NCBI GenBank assembly: GCA_039811225.1
Contig: JBDHYG010000001.1
Location: forward strand, 383,047 to 447,046
Source of the DNA: JAFDXJ01 sp039811225
GTDB lineage: Bacteria > Bacteroidota > Bacteroidia > Chitinophagales > Chitinophagaceae
Direction of reading: 5' to 3'
Length of the DNA stretch: 64,000 nt
This document shows, piece by piece, positions 26,371 through 35,020 of this stretch. The notes beneath the pieces were generated by a model. That model was not told the origin of the DNA, made no database searches, and saw only the letters and a program-made list of their open reading frames with translations. The stretch's first letter is position 1. Every line of letters starts with the position of its first letter. The translations under genes were made by a program, and so were the position numbers.

Positions 26371-27771
26371 ATGGATTATAGAATAGAAAAAGACACCATG
26401 GGTGAAGTGAAAGTCCCGGTGGACGCCTATTACGGCGCACAGACCCAACGTAGCATAGATAATTTTAAAATTGCCCAGGACATTAATAAAATGCCCATCG
26501 AAATAATTCGGGCATTTGCTTACCTTAAAAAAGCAGCCGCTATTACCAATTTTGAGGCGGGTGTATTGTCTGAAGAAAAGTCCGCTATAATTGGAAAAGT
26601 TTGTGATGAAATATTAACCGGCGCCCTGGATAACCAGTTCCCGTTGGTAGTTTGGCAAACAGGTTCCGGTACCCAAAGTAATATGAATGTAAATGAAGTG
26701 ATTGCTTACCGGGGCCACACATTGCTGGGTGGCCAGCTGACGGATAAAGAAAAGAAACTACATCCCAATGATGATGTCAATAAATCGCAATCATCCAATG
26801 ATACATTCCCCACTGCCATGCACATTGCGGCATACAGTATACTGATGGAGAAAACAATTCCGGGTATTGAAAAATTAAGGGATACCCTTGCTGAAAAAAG
26901 CAAAAAATTCATGCATATTGTAAAGATTGGTCGTACCCATTTCATGGATGCCACACCGCTTACTTTAGGCCAGGAGTTTAGTGGATATGTTTCGCAACTG
27001 GACCATGGCCTCCATGCCATTCGCAATTCGTTACAGCATTTAAGTGAATTGGCACTTGGCGGTACAGCAGTTGGTACCGGTATCAATACGCCTAAAAATT
27101 ATGCAGAGAATGTGGCAAAAAATATTGCCCGGCTTACAAAGTACCCATTTGTAACTGCTACCAATAAATTTGAAGCGCTTGCAGCACATGATGCCATTGT
27201 AGAAGCACATGGCGCACTGAAGACCGTGGCTGTGAGCCTCATGAAAATTGCCAATGATATCCGGATGCTTTCTTCCGGGCCGAGAAGCGGGATTGGTGAA
27301 ATCTTTATCCCGGATAATGAACCCGGCTCTTCTATCATGCCGGGGAAAGTAAACCCTACGCAATGTGAAGCCGTAACTATGATCGCTGCCCAGGTGATGG
27401 GGAACGATGTAGCCATCAGTGTTGGCGGTGCAAATGGCCATTTTGAGTTGAATGTATTTAAACCTATGATGATTTATAATTTCCTGCATAGCGCCAAATT
27501 AATCGGAGATGGTTGTGTGTCATTTAATGATAAATGCGCGGTAGGAATAGAACCAATAGAAAAAAATATCGAAAAGAATTTACACAACAGCCTGATGCTG
27601 GTAACTGCTTTAAACACAAAAATCGGGTATTACAAAGCGGCAGAGATTGCACAAAAGGCACATAAAGAAGGAACCACTTTAAAAGAAATGGCCGTAAAAC
27701 TGGGTTATCTTACCCCGGAAGAATTTGATGAATGGGTTGTTCCGGCTAAAATGGTAGGTGAAATAAACTAG
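26371..27771 (+). CDS. fumC: Class II fumarate hydratase FumC
   Basis: A TCA-cycle enzyme interconverting fumarate and malate, homotetrameric and iron-free. It is 466 residues, the usual length. It starts MDYRIEKDTMGEVKVP. Signatures are GSGTQSNMNVNEV, HPNDDVNKSQSSNDTFPTAM, KIGRTHFMDATPLTLGQE and the superfamily signature GSSIMPGKVNPTQCE with the catalytic serine loop. The frame is open upstream to 26164, but that stretch is the antisense of the GH35 gene start; the ATG at 26371 gives the family N-terminus and follows a promoter element. No subunit partner is needed. Confidence 0.96.
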   Translation: MDYRIEKDTMGEVKVPVDAYYGAQTQRSIDNFKIAQDINKMPIEIIRAFAYLKKAAAITNFEAGVLSEEKSAIIGKVCDEILTGALDNQFPLVVWQTGSGTQSNMNVNEVIAYRGHTLLGGQLTDKEKKLHPNDDVNKSQSSNDTFPTAMHIAAYSILMEKTIPGIEKLRDTLAEKSKKFMHIVKIGRTHFMDATPLTLGQEFSGYVSQLDHGLHAIRNSLQHLSELALGGTAVGTGINTPKNYAENVAKNIARLTKYPFVTATNKFEALAAHDAIVEAHGALKTVAVSLMKIANDIRMLSSGPRSGIGEIFIPDNEPGSSIMPGKVNPTQCEAVTMIAAQVMGNDVAISVGGANGHFELNVFKPMMIYNFLHSAKLIGDGCVSFNDKCAVGIEPIEKNIEKNLHNSLMLVTALNTKIGYYKAAEIAQKAHKEGTTLKEMAVKLGYLTPEEFDEWVVPAKMVGEIN

Positions 27772-27872
27772 ACATCCCTTGTTTTTACTATGTTTTTCAG
27801 GTTTGTAAAGCAATTTTATGATGGATTGACCGTTATGGTAAAAAATTTGCTGTCATTTCTTAAAGAACCTTT

Positions 27873-28766
27873 ATGCGAATACTGAAAAACAAATTCTTTT
27901 ATTTTTCAATCCTTTTATCAGCGGTCATTTTTGCTTTGACCGGGTGCCAAAAAGAATATAGCCTGGAAAATGGCAGCACGGATACCCCGGCTACCGGCAG
28001 CTTAACAGACTCATTAGGTGTTTGTCTTGGCAGTACAGTTCATGGTACTTATTATAATGGGATTACCCCTGGTGGTGATACCGCTTATGTAGATCTCCAG
28101 GTAAATGTTACCTCTCCCGGAACATACAATATTAAATCCAACCTGCAGAATGGATTTCTTTTTGCTGATTCCGGCTATTTCAATGCAACTGGTGTTACCA
28201 CTGTTCGTTTACGGCCTTTAGGTACTCCCATTCTACAGGTGATCACTGATTTCCAGGTTACATTTGATAGTACCACTTGTGGTTTTGCTATAGATGTGCA
28301 GGATAGCACCGGTCATAGTACCGGTGGTGGAACAGGTGGAGACACTACGTTGGCAAAATCTGATTCCGCCTGGACTTTTATTGGAAATAGCCAAAAGTTC
28401 CAGGGGCCATTAGACCTGGCTTCCGTAAAAGATACACTTAGCCTGCATGTCCTCACTATCAACGGCACGACTACAACGGGAGATACATCTTTCACCATAG
28501 GTGTATTCCTGCCTACTACAGATATTGCGTTAGGGTCCTATCCTACCAGCACTTCCGGTTTTCTTTATTTCGTGGATAATGCCAACCCCACCGTCCCCAT
28601 TTATGCAGCAGATCCATCCACAACGGGTTTTGTTGTTACCATAAATGTCACCGCCTATGACCCGGTATTAAAAGTTGTTTCAGGTAATTTTTCCGGAACA
28701 GCTGTAGATGCCTTGGGGAACCCGGTAACCATAGCTTCGGGGCAGTTTACATCCCTGGTACTTTAA
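27873..28766 (+). CDS. Predicted lipoprotein, beta-rich, unknown function
   Basis: A 297-residue protein with a clear lipoprotein signal (MRILKNKFFYFSILLSAVIFALTGC, lipobox LTGC, Cys25). The mature part is rich in Thr, Ser, Gly and Val with repeated strand-like segments (TAYVDLQVNVTSPGTYNIKS, TTVRLRPLGTPILQVI), suggesting one or two beta-sandwich domains joined by a Gly/Thr linker near residue 150-160. No catalytic motif was seen. A terminator follows, and about 100 bases separate it from fumC, so it is probably a single-gene unit. Function is unknown; it is likely outer-membrane or periplasm-facing. Confidence 0.75.
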   Translation: MRILKNKFFYFSILLSAVIFALTGCQKEYSLENGSTDTPATGSLTDSLGVCLGSTVHGTYYNGITPGGDTAYVDLQVNVTSPGTYNIKSNLQNGFLFADSGYFNATGVTTVRLRPLGTPILQVITDFQVTFDSTTCGFAIDVQDSTGHSTGGGTGGDTTLAKSDSAWTFIGNSQKFQGPLDLASVKDTLSLHVLTINGTTTTGDTSFTIGVFLPTTDIALGSYPTSTSGFLYFVDNANPTVPIYAADPSTTGFVVTINVTAYDPVLKVVSGNFSGTAVDALGNPVTIASGQFTSLVL

Positions 28767-28786
28767 GATTAAAATTATTCTCATAA

Positions 28787-28821
28787 AAAAGCGGCATCAT
28801 TGAATGTCGCTTTTCTTTTTT
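28787..28821 (+). terminator. Intrinsic terminator after the lipoprotein gene
   Basis: An 11-bp stem with one G-T pair (28787-28797 with 28804-28814), a six-base loop, and a T-rich run after it. It lies 20 bases after the stop codon of the lipoprotein gene and just before the next gene, whose ATG is at 28838. Confidence 0.8.
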
Positions 28822-28837
28822 ATCTGTATTTTCATGT

Positions 28838-30100
28838 ATGCTCATTTTCTCTACCTTCCTTTCCCCCCGGCTTACTTATATAATAAATACAATATTTCAA
28901 GGTAAGGCGAACTGCACCACAGATGAATGGACATTTAAAAATTATACGGGTGAAAAAATTAATTATTCCCCACAAAAGTTTTCACCGGAAGAACTGCATA
29001 TTCAGCCACATTCCCTATTGCAGGAAACATCCATCCATATTCAGGATATAGAAGTATTTCCCTGGCATGAACTTCCTGTATTTTTTCGAACCGGGGGCGA
29101 TATCCCTTTTGATTTTTTTGCAGCCTCTTTTTATTTGCTCACGCGCTATGAGGAATATTTATCTCATACTAAAGATCTCTATGGCCGATACCCGCATACC
29201 GAAAGCCTTGCTTTTAAAAATCATTTCCTGCAATTTCCCTTAATCGATTGCTGGTACAAAGAAATATTTGCACCGAATGCACCTCCGGCTTTCTCTTTTA
29301 TACCCACTTACGATATTGATATAGCCTATAAATATTTGTACAAACCATTATATAAAAATATTGCCTGGCTGCTCCATGATTTTTTTTCAGGAAAATGGGC
29401 CTCCTTATCAACCCGCATTAAAGTTTTGCGCAGAAAAATTCCCGATCCTTTTTTGCAATTCGATTACCTGGATAAATTACATGCAACCTATCAACTGCAA
29501 CCAGTTTATTTTTTTCTCCTTGCGGGCAAACAAAACCGGTATGATAAAAACATTACCCCGTTTCATCCGGCTTTCCGCAAATTGATTAATAGGGTTGCTA
29601 CGCAAAATAAAACCGGCTTACACCCTTCCTGGCAAAGTTCCTTGTCAACGGAATTGTTAGCGGAAGAAATAGCCACCCTACAAAAAATAACCGGAAGTAA
29701 ACCGGTGGCTTCCCGGCAACACTATATCCGTATGGAATTGCCCGCTACTTATCGGTCGCTTATAAAGCAGGGGATGAAAGAGGATTATTCAATGGGCTAT
29801 GGCAGTATAAATGGTTTCCGTGCATCTACCTCTAACCCTTTTCTGTGGTATGATCTCGAGAAAGAAACAACGACCGATTTATATATCCATCCATTCTGTT
29901 TCATGGATGCCAATGCCATTTTTGAACAAAAACAGACACCTGCAGAAACACTTTCCGAATTGATACATTACAGTAAAATAACAGCAGCTACACATGGGCA
30001 GATGTTAGGTATTTGGCATAATCATTTCCTAACGGACGAACCCACATGGCAGGACTGGAAAAATATTTATGCCCGGTTCCTGGAAAAACAATTTTGCTGA
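28838..30100 (+). CDS. Polysaccharide deacetylase-family protein with DUF7033-type N-terminus
   Basis: A 420-residue protein of a Bacteroidota family that joins an N-terminal DUF7033-like domain (residues about 1-150, with VFFRTGGDIPFDFFAASFYLL and LTRYEEYL) to a NodB-like deacetylase barrel. PTYDIDIAYKY (about 152-162) takes the place of the TFDDG motif, and GLHPSWQSS and GIWHNHFLTDE provide His residues in the C-terminal part. There is no signal peptide. Related proteins are found in surface-polysaccharide and lipid A/LPS regions, so glycan modification is likely but the substrate is unknown. It follows a terminator and precedes icd. Confidence 0.7.
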   Translation: MLIFSTFLSPRLTYIINTIFQGKANCTTDEWTFKNYTGEKINYSPQKFSPEELHIQPHSLLQETSIHIQDIEVFPWHELPVFFRTGGDIPFDFFAASFYLLTRYEEYLSHTKDLYGRYPHTESLAFKNHFLQFPLIDCWYKEIFAPNAPPAFSFIPTYDIDIAYKYLYKPLYKNIAWLLHDFFSGKWASLSTRIKVLRRKIPDPFLQFDYLDKLHATYQLQPVYFFLLAGKQNRYDKNITPFHPAFRKLINRVATQNKTGLHPSWQSSLSTELLAEEIATLQKITGSKPVASRQHYIRMELPATYRSLIKQGMKEDYSMGYGSINGFRASTSNPFLWYDLEKETTTDLYIHPFCFMDANAIFEQKQTPAETLSELIHYSKITAATHGQMLGIWHNHFLTDEPTWQDWKNIYARFLEKQFC

Positions 30101-30142
30101 ATATTTTCTCAATTTTTTAGGCTTCTAAAAATTGTTCCGGCC

Positions 30143-30150
30143 TACCTTTG
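30143..30150 (+). promoter_or_regulatory. Promoter -7 element of icd
   Basis: TACCTTTG matches TAnnTTTG exactly and is 21 bases before the icd ATG at 30172. It has the same sequence as the fumC element at 26338. No exact -33 element was found. Confidence 0.45.
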
Positions 30151-30171
30151 CAACTTGCTAAATATGGACGT

Positions 30172-31626
30172 ATGATAAAAATTGCAGTTGCTAAAGGTGA
30201 TGGTATCGGCCCGGAAATAATGAATGCCGTTTTACACATATTTGAAAAAGCCCGGGTACCACTCGAATATGAACTGGTAGAAATGGGTAAATGGGTTTTT
30301 GATAAAGGTTTCAGCAATGGCATGACTCCCGAAGCCCGGCAAACCATTGAGAACCAGGGCATTCTCTTTAAAGGCCCGATGGAAACACCTAAAGGGAAAG
30401 GAGTAAAAAGCGTGAATGTCACTGCCCGAAAAACCTGGAACACCTATGCCAATAAACGGGTATTCCAGACACTGCATGGCGTAGATACCGTATTCAGCAA
30501 AGCCGGTATCCCTATCGACGTTACGATCGTACGGGAAAATATAGAAGATACTTATGGCGGTATTGAACATATGCTGACACATGATGTGGCGCTCAGCCGC
30601 CGTTTCATTACCCGACCGGGTAGTATGCAGGTGATCCGGTATGCATTTGAAATGGCCCGGAAAAAGAAAGCAAGGAGAATTACCTGTGGCCATAAAGCTA
30701 ACATCATGAAGATCACCGATGGCCTGTTCCTCGAAATATTTTATGAAGTAGCCAAAGAATATCCTGATCTGAAAGCAGATGATGTCATTGTTGATGATTT
30801 ATGTATGAAACTGGTTACCCGGCCCGATACTTTTGATGTAGTGGTACTTACTAATTTACAAGGTGATATCGTGTCTGATTTGTGTGCCGGTCTTGTTGGT
30901 GGACTTGGCTTTGCTCCTTCTGCCAATATCGGCGATCATATCTGCATCTTTGAAGCGGTACACGGAACAGCACCGGATATTGCCGGAAAAAATTTAGCAA
31001 ATCCCACCGCCCTGCTGTTGAGTGGTATTGCCATGCTGCGTCACCTGGGTCTTATGCAATCTGCTGCTATGATTGAAAATGCTCTTTTATTTACCCTGGA
31101 AAGCGGCAGCCACACAGGTGATTTCGGTAATAAAGAAATCCCTTCCCTGGGTACCAAAGAATTTGCCGAAGAAATCATCCGTAATTTTCATAAAACGCCC
31201 CAGCAAGGCGCTAAACCATTATTGGCAGATCAGCCGCCAACTCAAACCACTTTTAAACTGGAAAAAAACCCAATGCTCGAAAGCATAGAAATGGAAGATG
31301 AAGCGATTGTTGGGGTTGACTTTTTTATTGAAAGTAACGAACAACCTATTGCTATTGCACAAAAATGCATGAAACATGCCGGTGTCAAATTTTCCCTGGT
31401 CAATATCAGTAACCGGGGCACGCAGGTATGGCCAACCGGCTCAATCTTTACTAACCTGGTCAATCAATACAATGTCCGATTTGAAAGCATTGATGATGAA
31501 CCGCTAAACCAACAGGATATAATCGGATTGTATGTAAGCCTGAGTGGAAATTTCAAGATCTGTTCCAGTGAATTGCTTAACCGGTGGGGTAGCAAAAAGG
31601 CCTATAGCCTGGCACAGGGCCAATAG
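30172..31626 (+). CDS. icd: NADP-dependent isocitrate dehydrogenase, long form
   Basis: This TCA-cycle enzyme oxidises isocitrate to 2-oxoglutarate. It is 484 residues. The dehydrogenase core starts IKIAVAKGDGIGPEIMNAV, has TIVRENIEDTYGGIEH and the signature region LQGDIVSDLCAGLVGGLGFAPSANIG, and HGTAPDIAGKNLANPTA. An extra C-terminal domain of about 140 residues follows (from around 345, with VGVDFFIESNEQPIAIAQ and IIGLYVSLSG). A similar extension is known in the Thermus-type enzyme and its relatives. The TTG that opens the frame lies inside the promoter element; the ATG at 30172 is the start. Cofactor preference for NADP is inferred from the family. Confidence 0.9.
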   Translation: MIKIAVAKGDGIGPEIMNAVLHIFEKARVPLEYELVEMGKWVFDKGFSNGMTPEARQTIENQGILFKGPMETPKGKGVKSVNVTARKTWNTYANKRVFQTLHGVDTVFSKAGIPIDVTIVRENIEDTYGGIEHMLTHDVALSRRFITRPGSMQVIRYAFEMARKKKARRITCGHKANIMKITDGLFLEIFYEVAKEYPDLKADDVIVDDLCMKLVTRPDTFDVVVLTNLQGDIVSDLCAGLVGGLGFAPSANIGDHICIFEAVHGTAPDIAGKNLANPTALLLSGIAMLRHLGLMQSAAMIENALLFTLESGSHTGDFGNKEIPSLGTKEFAEEIIRNFHKTPQQGAKPLLADQPPTQTTFKLEKNPMLESIEMEDEAIVGVDFFIESNEQPIAIAQKCMKHAGVKFSLVNISNRGTQVWPTGSIFTNLVNQYNVRFESIDDEPLNQQDIIGLYVSLSGNFKICSSELLNRWGSKKAYSLAQGQ

Positions 31627-31694
31627 CATCCGACTTTTTTTTAAAATTTTCCGCCAAAAATTTGGTGAGCTACTTTTTTTGCCCATATATTTAC

Positions 31695-31719
31695 AATTCC
31701 TATTGGTTTAATAGGAATT
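31695..31719. repeat. Perfect 10-bp inverted repeat upstream of the DUF2061 gene
   Basis: AATTCCTATT-GGTTT-AATAGGAATT. Its right arm ends 14 bases before the ATG at 31734. It is A/T-rich, and the sequence after it is A-rich rather than a T run, so an operator or 5' leader hairpin is more likely than a terminator. Confidence 0.5.
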
Positions 31720-31733
31720 AAAATAATTTAACT

Positions 31734-32273
31734 ATGGCCGTCCAGCAACCAAAAGAGAAAAACACCCGCATTTTTTTAAAAGCCACAACCTGGAGAATTG
31801 TAGGCACTTGTGACACCATTTTTCTGTCCTGGTTATTTACCGGCCAGATTACTTCTGCGCTGAAGATTGGCTTCACGGAAGTCTTTACCAAAATCTTTTT
31901 ATTTTACCTCCATGAGAAAATCCTGTGGAGTCGTTTACGTTTTGGTCAGAAATATTCTCCGGAAGGTGTACTCCTGGAAGAGAAAAATTATCGCAGCCTC
32001 ATTAAAGGTATCAGCTGGCGGTTTTTTGGTACATTGGATACCATCTTTATTGCCTTATTTTGGACAGGTGACTTTACAAAAGCCTTTGCGATTGGCACTA
32101 CGGAAATCATCACAAAAGTTTTATTGTACTGGCTCCATGAAAGGGTATGGTTGAAAATTAAATTTCAAAATCCATTGGGTAAAAATATTATGAATGAAAA
32201 TGCCGAAACAGCAATAGGAGAAGTAAAAGTTGTTGCCGCAACGGAGCCAATGAAAGCTGGTATAGAAGCTTAA
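31734..32273 (+). CDS. Tandem DUF2061 membrane protein
   Basis: A 179-residue protein made of two similar copies of the DUF2061 domain. Copy one (residues about 13-62) has TTWRIVGTCDTIFLSWLFTG and EVFTKIFLFYLHEKIL; copy two (about 84-135) has ISWRFFGTLDTIFIALFWTG and EIITKVLLYWLHERVW. Each copy carries two hydrophobic segments, giving about four membrane helices, with a polar C-terminal tail. The domain is found as a single unit in many bacteria; its function is unknown, although it has been seen beside sulfate-assimilation genes in some genomes (family knowledge, not visible here). The internal duplication suggests that it works as a dimer-like unit. Confidence 0.8.
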   Translation: MAVQQPKEKNTRIFLKATTWRIVGTCDTIFLSWLFTGQITSALKIGFTEVFTKIFLFYLHEKILWSRLRFGQKYSPEGVLLEEKNYRSLIKGISWRFFGTLDTIFIALFWTGDFTKAFAIGTTEIITKVLLYWLHERVWLKIKFQNPLGKNIMNENAETAIGEVKVVAATEPMKAGIEA

Positions 32274-32297
32274 AGCAGGGTTTTTTAAACCAGCTTT
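32272..32297. terminator. Bidirectional terminator between DUF2061 and MFS genes
   Basis: AAAGC-AG-GGTTT, loop TTT, AAACC-A-GCTTT: about ten paired bases with one small internal loop, between two convergent genes and overlapping the stop codon of the MFS gene. T-rich sequence follows on the plus strand. Confidence 0.5.
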
Positions 32298-33567
32298 ATT
32301 TCTTTTTTTCACCTACTTTATATCCGGCAATTGCGAAGTACAGGATAAATAAATAACAGGGTACCATAATCCAAAACGCTTCCTGGTAACCAAATTTTTC
32401 ACCCATGCTTGCCCATATCTTCGGCAGAACAGCGCCTCCGGCAATACCGACAATCAATAAAGCGGAACCTGTTTTGGTGAACCGGCCTAAACTATGAATT
32501 GCAAGTGGCCAAATGGCCGGCCATACAAGAGCATTGGCCAAACCAAGTAAAGCAATAAATAAAATGGATGTATAGCCGGAAGTAAAAATAGCCGCAATAG
32601 TAAAAACTGTCCCTAAAATAGCAGACCCCTTCAAAGCCGTATTCTGACTCATATATTTAGGAATAGCCACAATCCCGATCAGGTAACCTGCCAGCATTCC
32701 CAGCATAGTATAGGTAGTAAAATGTTTGGCAATTTCCAATGGAATGCCGATAGCTTTTCCATATACCTGGATAATATCGCCAGCCATTACTTCTACCCCC
32801 ACATATAAAAACAAAGCTATAAATCCCAACCACAAATAAGGAAAACTAAAAATTGTTTTGCCATCATGTGCTTTCCCATCGGGCTGGTCCTCTCCTTCTA
32901 CTTTTACTTCAGGCAGACTGGAAAGTTTGACAAAGAATGCCAAAGCCAGTAACACGCAAGCAATGATGATATATGGTACAATCACACGGGAAGCCAGGCT
33001 ATCCAGTTCTGCAGCCTTTTGCACGGCATCCATGGTATTGATTCTTTCCGTGAGCTTATCCACGTCTTTCAGCATGATGGCACCCATGATCAAGGGCGCC
33101 AATGCACCTGCCAGTTTATTACAGATACCCATTACACTGATCCTTTTTGCCGCACTCTCCAGTGGCCCCAGGATGGTGATATACGGATTGGATGCCGTTT
33201 GCAATAATGCGAGACCGGTACCGATAACAAATAGTCCAGTAAGGAAAAGACCGAAGGTGCGGCTATTCGCAGCCGGTATAAAAACAAGGGCCCCTAAAGC
33301 CATTATTATTAAACCCAATACCATCCCTGTTTTAAATCCTGTCTTTTGTAAAACCCAGGAAGAAGGGAAGGCCATTACAGCATAAGAAATATAAAAAGCA
33401 AAAGTTACCAATACCGCTTGGGAAGTTTCTAATTCGCAGGCTATTTGCAAATAAGGGATTAATGTGCTATTCACCCATGTTACAAAACCGAATATGAAAA
33501 AAAGAATGCCAATGATGATGATCGGCATAGTATAATTTTTTTTGTCTGTTGCGCTGGCCTGGCTCAT
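32296..33567 (-). CDS. FucP-type sugar MFS transporter
   Basis: A 423-residue inner-membrane protein with about 12 hydrophobic segments, belonging to the fucose/glucose/galactose:H+ symporter branch of the major facilitator superfamily. Family marks are FFIFGFVTWVNSTLIPYLQIACEL in the first helix, GLALLQTASNPYITILG, and NALVWPAIWPLAIHSLGRFTKTGSALLIVGIAGGA. It imports a hexose or deoxyhexose by proton symport; the exact sugar cannot be told. It is convergent with the DUF2061 gene and divergent from ppk2. A loop between helices six and seven is charged and has GEDQPDGKAHDGK. Confidence 0.88.
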   Translation of the reverse strand: MSQASATDKKNYTMPIIIIGILFFIFGFVTWVNSTLIPYLQIACELETSQAVLVTFAFYISYAVMAFPSSWVLQKTGFKTGMVLGLIIMALGALVFIPAANSRTFGLFLTGLFVIGTGLALLQTASNPYITILGPLESAAKRISVMGICNKLAGALAPLIMGAIMLKDVDKLTERINTMDAVQKAAELDSLASRVIVPYIIIACVLLALAFFVKLSSLPEVKVEGEDQPDGKAHDGKTIFSFPYLWLGFIALFLYVGVEVMAGDIIQVYGKAIGIPLEIAKHFTTYTMLGMLAGYLIGIVAIPKYMSQNTALKGSAILGTVFTIAAIFTSGYTSILFIALLGLANALVWPAIWPLAIHSLGRFTKTGSALLIVGIAGGAVLPKIWASMGEKFGYQEAFWIMVPCYLFILYFAIAGYKVGEKKK

Positions 33568-33738
33568 GGTAAAGGATAAGTTTCTTGATAAATTAATTTA
33601 AAACGGAAAGTAACGTATATTCTGGCGAAATAGAAAATTTGATTTCAGGTAATAGTATCCATTTTTATTTCTTTGTAACAAAGTAAAGCCTCTTTTTTAT
33701 ACAAATTGTTTTTGTATACCTTTAAAGCAAAAACATAT

Positions 33739-34482
33739 ATGCCTGTCATTCGTCTTGATAAAATCAGTACCCGGGCTCCCAGGGGGCTTAGTAAAGATAA
33801 AACAAAAGCAAAAACGGAAAAGATCCTGGAAGAACTGGATGAATTGCAAAACCTATTATATGCTGAATCGAAACATGCCATCCTGATTGTATTACAGGCT
33901 ATGGATGCCGGAGGCAAAGATGGTTTGGTGCGGAATGTATTTGGAAAATTTAATCCACAGGGTGTCCTGGTCCAATCCTTTAAAGTACCTACCGCCGAAG
34001 AACTGGCACACGATTTTCTCTGGCGTATTCATAAACACACACCTGCCAAAGGATATATCCAGGTATTCAACCGCTCACATTATGAAGATATCCTGGTTAC
34101 CCGTGTTCATAAACTTATTTCCGATGATACTGCATTTGAAAGAATGGAAGCCATAAACAATTTTGAAAAAATGTTGTTACAAAACCACACCCATATCCTC
34201 AAATTCTACCTGCATATATCCCCGGAAGAGCAGGCGGAGCGCTTGCAGGACCGTATCAAAGACCCCCGTAAAAGATGGAAATACAATGAAAATGATTTTG
34301 CCGAAAGAAAGCTTTGGAAAAATTATATGGCCGTGTACCAGGATGCCTTTAAATATTGTAATGAGGTGCCCTGGACCATTCTGCCCAGCGACCAGAACTG
34401 GTATAAAGAATACCTGGCCGCCAGTGCTTTATTAAAATTATTAAAAAGTTTACACATGCAATATCCTGATATTAAAAAATAA
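33739..34482 (+). CDS. ppk2: Polyphosphate kinase 2 family protein
   Basis: A 247-residue nucleotide kinase that uses polyphosphate to phosphorylate nucleoside mono- or diphosphates. The P-loop-like Walker A is AMDAGGKDG (about 54-62), followed by NVFGKFNPQGVLVQSFKVP, the Walker B region YIQVFNRSHYEDILVTRVH, and the lid-like RIKDPRKRWKYNENDFAER, all typical of PPK2. It is a single-domain protein of the usual length. The ATG at 33739 matches family N-termini; a TTG at 33706 opens the frame earlier. Direction (ADP, AMP or GDP as acceptor) cannot be read from the sequence. mscL starts 41 bases downstream. Confidence 0.92.
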   Translation: MPVIRLDKISTRAPRGLSKDKTKAKTEKILEELDELQNLLYAESKHAILIVLQAMDAGGKDGLVRNVFGKFNPQGVLVQSFKVPTAEELAHDFLWRIHKHTPAKGYIQVFNRSHYEDILVTRVHKLISDDTAFERMEAINNFEKMLLQNHTHILKFYLHISPEEQAERLQDRIKDPRKRWKYNENDFAERKLWKNYMAVYQDAFKYCNEVPWTILPSDQNWYKEYLAASALLKLLKSLHMQYPDIKK

Positions 34483-34523
34483 ATTTGCTTTGAACGATTT
34501 TTCTTCACCTTAAAATTTAATAC

Positions 34524-34943
34524 ATGGGCTTTGTCAAAGAATTTAAAGAGTTTGCCGTTAAAGGCAATGTTATGGACCTGGCCATTGGTGTGATCATTGG
34601 AGCTGCCTTCGGTAAAATTGTAGATTCGGTTGTGAACGATCTTATTATGCCACTTGTGGCTTCTATCATTGGCCAACCGGATTTTAGTAATTTATATATC
34701 GTATTGAAAGGAGCCGTCCCGGAAGGTACCGCACTGGCAGATGCGCGAAAGGTAGCGGGCGCTGCTATTTTCGCGTATGGTAATTTCATTACGGTATTGA
34801 TTAATTTCCTCATCCTGGCATTCATTATCTTCTTAATGATTAAGGGCATGAATCGCCTGAAACGTAAAGAAGAAGCTGCTCCGGCCGGACCTTCTTCCAC
34901 CGATCAATTATTGATGGAAATTCGGGATGCCCTGAAAAAATAA
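34524..34943 (+). CDS. mscL: Large-conductance mechanosensitive channel MscL
   Basis: A 139-residue pentameric membrane channel that acts as the last safety valve on hypo-osmotic shock. The N-terminal helix and TM1 read MGFVKEFKEFAVKGNVMDLA and IGVIIGAAFGKIVDSVVND, which match the family signature. TM2 lies at about 85-112 (FAYGNFITVLINFLILAFII), followed by the cytosolic bundle with a charged end. The length is normal. It probably shares a transcript with ppk2 and is closed by a strong hairpin at 34958. Confidence 0.95.
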   Translation: MGFVKEFKEFAVKGNVMDLAIGVIIGAAFGKIVDSVVNDLIMPLVASIIGQPDFSNLYIVLKGAVPEGTALADARKVAGAAIFAYGNFITVLINFLILAFIIFLMIKGMNRLKRKEEAAPAGPSSTDQLLMEIRDALKK

Positions 34944-34957
34944 ATTCCTGCTTTTAT

Positions 34958-35004
34958 AATATACGGTCTTACCTGTCTTCGGATTGGGTAAGATCGTATA
35001 TTTG
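34958..35004 (+). promoter_or_regulatory. Terminator of mscL overlapping the promoter of scpA
   Basis: A 16-bp stem with one G-T pair (34958-34973 with 34987-35002) around a 13-base loop lies just after mscL and is followed by T-rich sequence, as for an intrinsic terminator. Its right arm contains TATATTTG (34997-35004), an exact TAnnTTTG promoter element 16 bases before the GTG start of scpA. One sequence therefore seems to end one gene and start the next. Confidence 0.55.
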
Positions 35005-35020
35005 TTTAAAATAAATTCTT

